64,000 nucleotides of DNA, from NCBI GenBank assembly GCA_030386875.1, contig CM059568.1, forward strand, positions 26,034,120-26,098,119, given 5' to 3'. The DNA comes from Morinoia aosen. Taxonomy: Eukaryota; Arthropoda; Malacostraca; Amphipoda; Talitridae. The notes beneath the pieces are model-generated. The model was not told the origin of the DNA. It did not search any database and saw nothing but the letters and a program-made list of their open reading frames with translations. Below, in pieces: positions 57,829 to 64,000 of this stretch. Position numbers and translations under genes: made by a program. Every line of letters begins with the position of its first letter. Positions within the stretch are counted from its first letter, which is position 1.

Positions 57829-60201
57829 CCTGAGCCGGCGCGTCAACCGGAGCTCGCTCGCGAGCCAGAGGTCGAGCCTGAGGCCGAGCCCGAGGCCGAG
57901 CCCGAGGCCGAGCCCGAGGCCGAGCCCGAGGCCGAGCCCGAGGCCGAGCCCGAGGCCGAGCCCGAGGCCGAGCCCGAGGCCGAGCCCGAGGCCGAGCCCG
58001 AGGCCGAGCCCGAGGCCGAGCCCGAGGCCGAGCCCGAGGCCGAGCCCGAGGCCGAGCCCGAGGCCGAGCCCGAGGCCGAGCCCGAGGCCGAGCCCGAGGC
58101 CGAGCCCGAGGCCGAGCCCGAGGCCGAGCCCGAGGCCGAGCCCGAGGCCGAGCCCGAGGCCGAGCCCGAGGCCGAGCCCGAGGCCGAGCCCGAGGCCGAG
58201 CCCGAGGCCGAGCCCGAGGCCGAGCCCGAGGCCGAGCCCGAGGCCGAGCCCGAGGCCGAGCCCGAGGCCGAGCCCGAGGCCGAGCCCGAGGCCGAGCCCG
58301 AGGCCGAGCCCGAGGCCGAGCCCGAGGCCGAGCCCGAGGCCGAGCCCGAGGCCGAGCCCGAGGCCGAGCCCGAGGCCGAGCCCGAGGCCGAGCCCGAGGC
58401 CGAGCCCGAGGCCGAGCCCGAGGCCGAGCCCGAGGCCGAGCCCGAGGCCGAGCCCGAGGCCGAGCCCGAGGCCGAGCCCGAGGCCGAGCCCGAGGCCGAG
58501 CCCGAGGCCGAGCCCGAGGCCGAGCCCGAGGCCGAGCCCGAGGCCGAGCCCGAGGCCGAGCCCGAGGCCGAGCCCGAGGCCGAGCCCGAGGCCGAGCCCG
58601 AGGCCGAGCCCGAGGCCGAGCCCGAGGCCGAGCCCGAGGCCGAGCCCGAGGCCGAGCCCGAGGCCGAGCCCGAGGCCGAGCCCGAGGCCGAGCCCGAGGC
58701 CGAGCCCGAGGCCGAGCCCGAGGCCGAGCCCGAGGCCGAGCCCGAGGCCGAGCCCGAGGCCGAGCCCGAGGCCGAGCCCGAGGCCGAGCCCGAGGCCGAG
58801 CCCGAGGCCGAGCCCGAGGCCGAGCCCGAGGCCGAGCCCGAGGCCGAGCCCGAGGCCGAGCCCGAGGCCGAGCCCGAGGCCGAGCCCGAGGCCGAGCCCG
58901 AGGCCGAGCCCGAGGCCGAGCCCGAGGCCGAGCCCGAGGCCGAGCCCGAGGCCGAGCCCGAGGCCGAGCCCGAGGCCGAGCCCGAGGCCGAGCCCGAGGC
59001 CGAGCCCGAGGCCGAGCCCGAGGCCGAGCCCGAGGCCGAGCCCGAGGCCGAGCCCGAGGCCGAGCCCGAGGCCGAGCCCGAGGCCGAGCCCGAGGCCGAG
59101 CCCGAGGCCGAGCCCGAGGCCGAGCCCGAGGCCGAGCCCGAGGCCGAGCCCGAGGCCGAGCCCGAGGCCGAGCCCGAGGCCGAGCCCGAGGCCGAGCCCG
59201 AGGCCGAGCCCGAGGCCGAGCCCGAGGCCGAGCCCGAGGCCGAGCCCGAGGCCGAGCCCGAGGCCGAGCCCGAGGCCGAGCCCGAGGCCGAGCCCGAGGC
59301 CGAGCCCGAGGCCGAGCCCGAGGCCGAGCCCGAGGCCGAGCCCGAGGCCGAGCCCGAGGCCGAGCCCGAGGCCGAGCCTGAGGCCGAGCCTGAGGCCGAG
59401 CCTGAGGCCGAGCCTGAGGCCGAGCCTGAGGCCGAGCCTGAGGCCGAGCCTGAGGCCGAGCCTGAGGCCGAGCCTGAGGCCGAGCCTGAGGCCGAGCCTG
59501 AGGCCGAGCCTGAGGCCGAGCCTGAGGCCGAGCCTGAGGCCGAGCCTGAGGCCGAGCCTGAGGCCGAGCCTGAGGCCGAGCCTGAGGCCGAGCCTGAGGC
59601 CGAGCCTGAGGCCGAGCCTGAGGCCGAGCCTGAGGCCGAGCCTGAGGCCGAGCCTGAGGCCGAGCCTGAGGCCGAGCCTGAGGCCGAGCCTGAGGCCGAG
59701 CCTGAGGCCGAGCCTGAGGCCGAGCCTGAGGCCGAGCCTGAGGCCGAGCCTGAGGCCGAGCCTGAGGCCGAGCCAGAGGCCGAGCCTGAGGCCGAGCCAG
59801 AGGCCGAGCCTGAGGCCGAGCCAGAGGCCGAGCCTGAGGCCGAGCCTGAGGCCGAGCCTGAGGCCGAGCCCGAGGCCGAGCCTGAGGCCGAGCCTGAGGC
59901 CGAGCCAGAGGCCGAGCCAGAGGCCGAGCCTGAGGCCGAGCCTGAGGCCGAGTCAGAGGCCGAGCCTTCTAGTGTAGACCAGAGAGAGAAGGAAAAAAGA
60001 CTCACTCATGCTCTGGTTTCTGTGCCATATTCAAACTTAAGATATGATGGCATTGACAATTTCCCGGAATACAATGAACCAAGAGTGAGGTGCAGGTTCT
60101 GTCATACAGGATTCACTTTTGTCAAGTGTATGAAATGCAACATAAATTTGTGTTCCTCTATGAAGGAACGTAATTGCTTTACTGACTTCCACTTCAAATA
60201 A
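57829..60201 (+). CDS. EAEP-repeat frame fused to a piggyBac-type C-terminal cysteine-rich domain (no start codon)
   Basis: One frame is open for 790 codons from just after a TAG (57826-57828) to a TAA at 60199-60201. It has no ATG before or within the repeat. About 700 residues are a (Glu-Ala-Glu-Pro)n repeat. A charged linker REKEKR follows, then [17 protein letters not shown] and a cysteine cluster C-X2-C-X8-C-X2-C-X4-C-X7-C-X4-H ending NCFTDFHFK. That order (RYDG...FP, cysteine cluster, NCF..FH end) is the C-terminal cysteine-rich domain of piggyBac transposases and PGBD4-like derived proteins, which binds transposon-end DNA. The DDD catalytic domain is not upstream within the window. CATCTAAC and CCTAG before 57829 could be a branch site and 3' splice site, so this may be a last exon. 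Otherwise it is a fossil 3' end with an expanded linker. Confidence 0.6.
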   Translation, partial: PEPARQPELAREPEVEPEAEPEAEPEAEPEAEPEAEPEAEPEAEPEAEPEAEPEAEPEAEPEAEPEAEPEAEPEAEPEAEPEAEPEAEPEAEPEAEPEAEPEAEPEAEPEAEPEAEPEAEPEAEPEAEPEAEPEAEPEAEPEAEPEAEPEAEPEAEPEAEPEAEPEAEPEAEPEAEPEAEPEAEPEAEPEAEPEAEPEAEPEAEPEAEPEAEPEAEPEAEPEAEPEAEPEAEPEAEPEAEPEAEPEAEPEAEPEAEPEAEPEAEPEAEPEAEPEAEPEAEPEAEPEAEPEAEPEAEPEAEPEAEPEAEPEAEPEAEPEAEPEAEPEAEPEAEPEAEPEAEPEAEPEAEPEAEPEAEPEAEPEAEPEAEPEAEPEAEPEAEPEAEPEAEPEAEPEAEPEAEPEAEPEAEPEAEPEAEPEAEPEAEPEAEPEAEPEAEPEAEPEAEPEAEPEAEPEAEPEAEPEAEPEAEPEAEPEAEPEAEPEAEPEAEPEAEPEAEPEAEPEAEPEAEPEAEPEAEPEAEPEAEPEAEPEAEPEAEPEAEPEAEPEAEPEAEPEAEPEAEPEAEPEAEPEAEPEAEPEAEPEAEPEAEPEAEPEAEPEAEPEAEPEAEPEAEPEAEPEAEPEAEPEAEPEAEPEAEPEAEPEAEPEAEPEAEPEAEPEAEPEAEPEAEPEAEPEAEPEAEPEAEPEAEPEAEPEAEPEAEPEAEPEAESEAEPSSVDQREKEKRLTHALVSVPYSNLRYDGIDNFPEYNEPRVRCRFCHTGFTFVKCMKCNINLCSSMKERNCFTDFHFK
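57868..59972. repeat. 12-bp tandem array, about 175 copies
   Basis: GAGGCCGAGCCC is repeated without any frame-breaking indel for about 2.1 kb. The proline codon is CCC in a homogeneous block to about 59377, then CCT to about 59770, then a mix of CCT, CCA and CCC. The minus strand is also fully open as a (Ser-Ala-Ser-Gly)n frame of 720 codons, which joins no known domain and is treated as spurious. Confidence 0.97.
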
Positions 60202-63200
60202 CTCCTATTTGAAAAATGCTGGATTGAATCTATACGAATAATTTTTTTTTGGTTGATTATCTGTGTTTGTTTGAAAACTATTTCATATGATTCATATTTA
60301 ATGCAAGATACCATTTCTGCAGTTGAGTACCTGTTATTTAAAAGGGATTTTGTACTTAATGGCAGAAATAGTACTTTCCTATTAATATGAATACTTTGAA
60401 ATGGTTTTTCGACAGACACAAATGATCAAGCTAAAAAATAATTTTTTTCATATAGATTTCATCGAGCATTTTCCAAATTAGAATAGTTTCCATCGTTTGT
60501 AATGTATAATTGAATAATATAGCGGTAGTTAGTTCCTAAAAATTACTGTATACTTTAATTTCCTTTGTCTAATCCTGTTTACTAAAGGAAAAATTATTAC
60601 TTATTGCTTCATAATGTAGTAAATAAGCTACATTCTGTATTTTCTTTTTTATGACGCATAAAATGCTTATCATGAAGTGGGTTATTTCAGCTTTAAATAA
60701 CCAAAAAATGAACTTAAATATTTTTTTCCATTTGAAATATTATTTCTGATACTTCTGAAAATAATAGCATGGTTTTGCTACTCTGGACCTGACTTTAGCC
60801 TGCTCCATCATATTAAGCGATTTAAACAAAGGAAATATTTATCACAGTAATTCCTTCTCTCCCAATGCCAGCCATGTGCGAATTTTTATTTTATCACTGG
60901 AGCAGCACAGTTTTATTAGGTATGGCTGCTTCATACAATTTTTTCGTATTAATTCTTCGTATTACATGATCGTCAAAAATTCAGTTTAAACAAAAGTCAG
61001 ACACGGTTCAGCAAACAAAACAAAAATGTTCAAACTTGGACGCCTTGACTTTGAAAACTACCTCCGCTACAATGAATTTCTTCCGAAAGCTTCAGAGCTC
61101 TACACGATGATTGCGTTTCCCTCATTTAGTCGTAATTAGAAAAAACAAGCAATCTATGATCCTAAAATGTTTTTATTAAAAATTGGTTTGTGTTCACACA
61201 TTTTGTGATTTTCTATTACTTATACACAATGTGACAGAAGTCTCATAGAGATTATAAGGTAAAACATATTTACCTCGATAAGATTCTGTTCGAAACTCCA
61301 GGCATCTTCGAACCAAAAGTGTGACGTCAAAGCTATTTTTCCGTATCTTGGAGCGGCCTGGAGATTTAGGAGACATGTTCGCCACCCACAACGTGTCGCT
61401 CTTCTTTGATAGTTGAGAACAAGCTTGAAGACCAAAATAGGAAAACAAACATTCTTGAATTACTTACCGAGGAATTTCAGTGAAGTGAATGAATTTATAA
61501 TTCATCAACATATTTTTCCACAATAATTTCGTCCTACTTGGCAACGGATATAAAATTCCTCAAAAAGTTTAGTTTTATACCTAGTAGCCAATTAGTAACA
61601 GTTGTCGTTTAAAAATGTCTAAAAATATTTAGATTTAAATGGAAAACTCCTGCGTCAGCAACATTGTTGACAGCTGGCGTAGTGCGTGTGACGAAGCCTG
61701 TGGCCAGAAAATCTTAACTGTAGGTTGCTCAAGCACTGTACATGAAATATTCTGTGTACATTCGAGCCCAAATAAGTTACCAAGACCCAACTCAAGAATT
61801 AACGTTCACGAGACTCAATGCGTTCCCAAAACCTAAGTGGAAATCGTTTCAAAGTGCTTCAACTCGGTGGTCGCGATGTGAGTCGCCGGTACACGTGTAC
61901 ACGCAGGAAATTTTCGTAGTGTTGCTGGCCAATCAGTAGTCACCAACTAAACTTTTATAAATACTTCATCGAAAATATGATCCAGTTAGTGCTTGATTTT
62001 TTTTCAAAATTGCTTGCTTGAATTGACTTTCAATTTGAAAATGACAGAGTATGACGTGCACAGTTGAGAGCATCATTCTCGTAATACATGTTCGTTTTAT
62101 GTTCTAAATATCAAACATCAACGGCTACGCCAGCCTCGTCAAATATGAAGGGTTAAACTTTTCTGGGGTTAAACAGTCAGTTTAACTTACCACGGTCAAC
62201 GAGTTAAAGCTCATTGTATTTGAGATGCAATGTCACCCAAGAGACAACAATCTAATATATAATGTTTTCTCCACCACGTAGGATAGATACTTGATATGAT
62301 GTTTCGTTAATTACCGTATTCAAGTAAATTGATAAAATGTGTGTAAAAATACATTTGTTTAAGTTATCAAACTTATGTAGAAGCGACCTAACACGCAAGC
62401 AATCGAACAGTGATGGAGATATATCAAAAACTATACTTGCAAAGTTTGGCCGTTTCGTTTTCAGTTTTCTATTTCGTTACAAAATGTTAGCGCTCAAAAA
62501 TAGCAAACGGACCGCATCCTAAAACTAATCAAAATGACAGTGCAACTCTTGAAGGTTACCGATGACTGCATCGACTATGAGGCAGGACTGAGCCCCGACT
62601 ACCGATGTCAAACTTCAGATTGGAGGACAGAGAAGTTATAGGATACTAGTTATCAAGTATATTCTAGTCCTCGCATGTCAACTTTTCGAGCGTGGTGCGG
62701 CATCTAGCGTTGTTTTTTCGTCGTAATATCTACATCCTCTAAATACTACCGTTGAAACATTGAAACGTGTTTTCAAAACTGTAAATTTACCATTAAAATA
62801 ATAGATCTCGCAAAGCAAAACTCTAAAACCAGGATTTAAAACATAACGTATAAGTTTGAATTTTCACAGCTTAAATTGTCAAATTTTCACCTTCAAACTA
62901 GAAAACGAAGCTTAATTTAATGCAACTGATATTGATTAACACTTCTATTAGTCTCAGGTTGGTTAGTGTTTACGTTGTCGATGCGACCTTTTGCTGAAAT
63001 AAAGCTCTGCCAGAAAGGAGGGTACCCAACATATTTTCGAAGTACCTACCAACGTAAAAATTATGTTGTTTTCCCAGGCCTAAACTAATATGCTTTAACT
63101 TTAAATTTTCAAACAACCGAAAATTTTAAATTTCCATGATTTTGCTCATGACGTAGGGCAAGTTTAAATGTTCGCCTTCGTGCGACCATTTTGTCCAGAC

Positions 63201-63787
63201 AGTTTATATTTTGTGCCGAAGGTTTATTCTTTCAATTCGAAAGCTTTCAAGAGAAACTCGGGAAAATTTGAGTGGGTAGTGCATCTGACAAATCATAGTA
63301 ACTTATCTGGTTTACCTTCTTTCGTAGGTAAATTCAACGAATAGTTTCAGTGGAATATACGCCATTATTTTATATAAGCAGCTCAACGTTATAAGTCGTG
63401 ATCGTGAAAAGCAAATTTAGGAAAGTCTTAACATAAATGGTAAGCCAGTAACGATAGATAATTCAGGAGCCACTTACTGTTCGATTTGGTCACGAATATT
63501 TGCGGCACGACTTCATTTCTCGAACTTCCCGTTAAAGCGGCACCATTTGTCTCGAAGTAGCGAGTAAGAGCAGGCTCATTGTTTCTGGCAGGCAAGGACT
63601 GATGGCAACATCGCGCCAACACCCGGCTTGGAATCGGTGTCTTTGAAGCGCATTGGAATAGAAGTATCTTTCAAAGCCACGCGTAAAATAAGAACTTTAA
63701 ATCGCATGTATTTGCTGTACAGAAACAGATCCAATCAATATTTATAAGAATATTTTTCAGAGAAGCCAGATTAGAATATGATAATGC
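60202..63787. other. unannotated AT-rich DNA
   Basis: No supported gene. ACGGTCAACGAGTTAA at about 62185-62200 matches the right end of the TTAA element at 43.5-44.0 kb, without a visible left partner. A minus-strand segment at 61260-61370 could be an exon (ATG in good context, GAG|GTAAAT at its end) but has no recognised product. Confidence 0.35.
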
Positions 63788-63943
63788 AACTCACAGGCTC
63801 ACCCACTTGTAACTTTGAAAATAATGCACCTATCGACTTCAAACTACTCTAAAACGAAAGAATGTTTTAATATTTCGTTTGAGAGTATTTGAAGTCCATA
63901 AGTGCATTATTTCGAAAGTTACAAGTGGGTGAGCTTGTGTGTT
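63788..63943. repeat. 156-bp near-perfect hairpin (fold-back)
   Basis: The left arm starts AACTCACAGGCTCACCCACT and the right arm ends AGTGGGTGAGCTTGTGTGTT. About 74 bases per arm pair with roughly ten mismatches, around a loop near 63867. It is probably a small MITE-like fold-back; a transcript would form a long hairpin RNA. Confidence 0.85.
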
Positions 63944-64000
63944 ATGACGGCGCGCGTGTCGGATAGGTATATCCAGAAATTTTTGTAGTTTACAGAAAAC

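Noticed and set aside
57843-60005. 720-codon minus-strand Ser-Ala-Ser-Gly frame
   Set aside because: It is the complement of the EAEP array. Its ATG end is the antisense of the linker before the piggyBac-type domain and it contains no non-repeat domain, whereas the plus frame does.
61194-61448. Possible first coding exon on minus strand ending GAG|GTAAAT
   Set aside because: Two frames are equally open and neither has a known motif or a visible partner exon.
1-64000. tRNA, rRNA or other structured housekeeping RNA genes
   Set aside because: No A/B box pair or rRNA-like conserved stretch was seen on reading; a tRNAscan-SE or Infernal run would settle it.

Overview
The window reads as an AT-rich, repeat-laden stretch of animal nuclear DNA, most likely arthropod. 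It has a Penelope-like element (PLE) array, a mariner remnant, LINE reverse-transcriptase debris, a Ty3/gypsy remnant, a piggyBac-type zinc-finger tail, TIR-bearing MITE-like elements and seven tandem-repeat arrays. There are no operons, rRNA or tRNA genes or bacterial signals. The exact taxon cannot be read from the sequence. Nearly every convincing coding signal is transposon-derived; host exons are weak candidates only.

Layout. 1-14 kb: a 42-bp minisatellite (613-2180), a fold-back (4848-4961), a low-complexity segment with one candidate proline-rich exon (about 7385-7483), an internally deleted mariner (8339-8929) and a 41-bp triplication (11889-12012). 14.06-24.55 kb: four almost identical PLE copies, two on the minus strand and two on the plus strand, arranged head-to-head as a palindrome of about 10.5 kb. 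A 12-bp direct repeat flanks the whole array. Each unit ends in a hammerhead-ribozyme-like motif, and where two units are in tandem the ATG of the next ORF lies inside that motif. 25.0-25.3 kb: a GC-rich 34-bp minisatellite. 28.9-31.8 kb: a decayed LINE on the minus strand. 34.2-36.2 kb: a 68-bp satellite, then a 26-bp array. 38.15-38.7 kb: a second LINE tail. 43.5-44.0 kb: a TTAA-bounded MITE candidate. 46.28-46.96 kb: a candidate two-exon host gene piece. 47.4-48.25 kb: a 50-bp array graded from diverged to homogeneous. 49.3-51.75 kb: a gypsy-type LTR element with gag joined directly to RNase H/integrase, behind an LTR-derived fold-back. 52.5 kb: the tail of a second PLE lineage. 55.7-56.5 kb: a TA-flanked MITE with clustered GAGACAC motifs. 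57.8-60.2 kb: a huge 12-bp array that, on the plus strand, is one open frame coding for (Glu-Ala-Glu-Pro)n and runs directly into a piggyBac C-terminal cysteine-rich domain. 63.79-63.94 kb: a near-perfect hairpin.

The two most notable systems are the PLE array (recent by its near-identity, with intact 839-aa RT plus GIY-YIG ORFs, hammerhead-like joints and an apparent target-site duplication around all four copies) and the EAEP-repeat/piggyBac-zinc-finger open frame, which has no ATG of its own. All family calls come from motifs read by eye; no database search was run.
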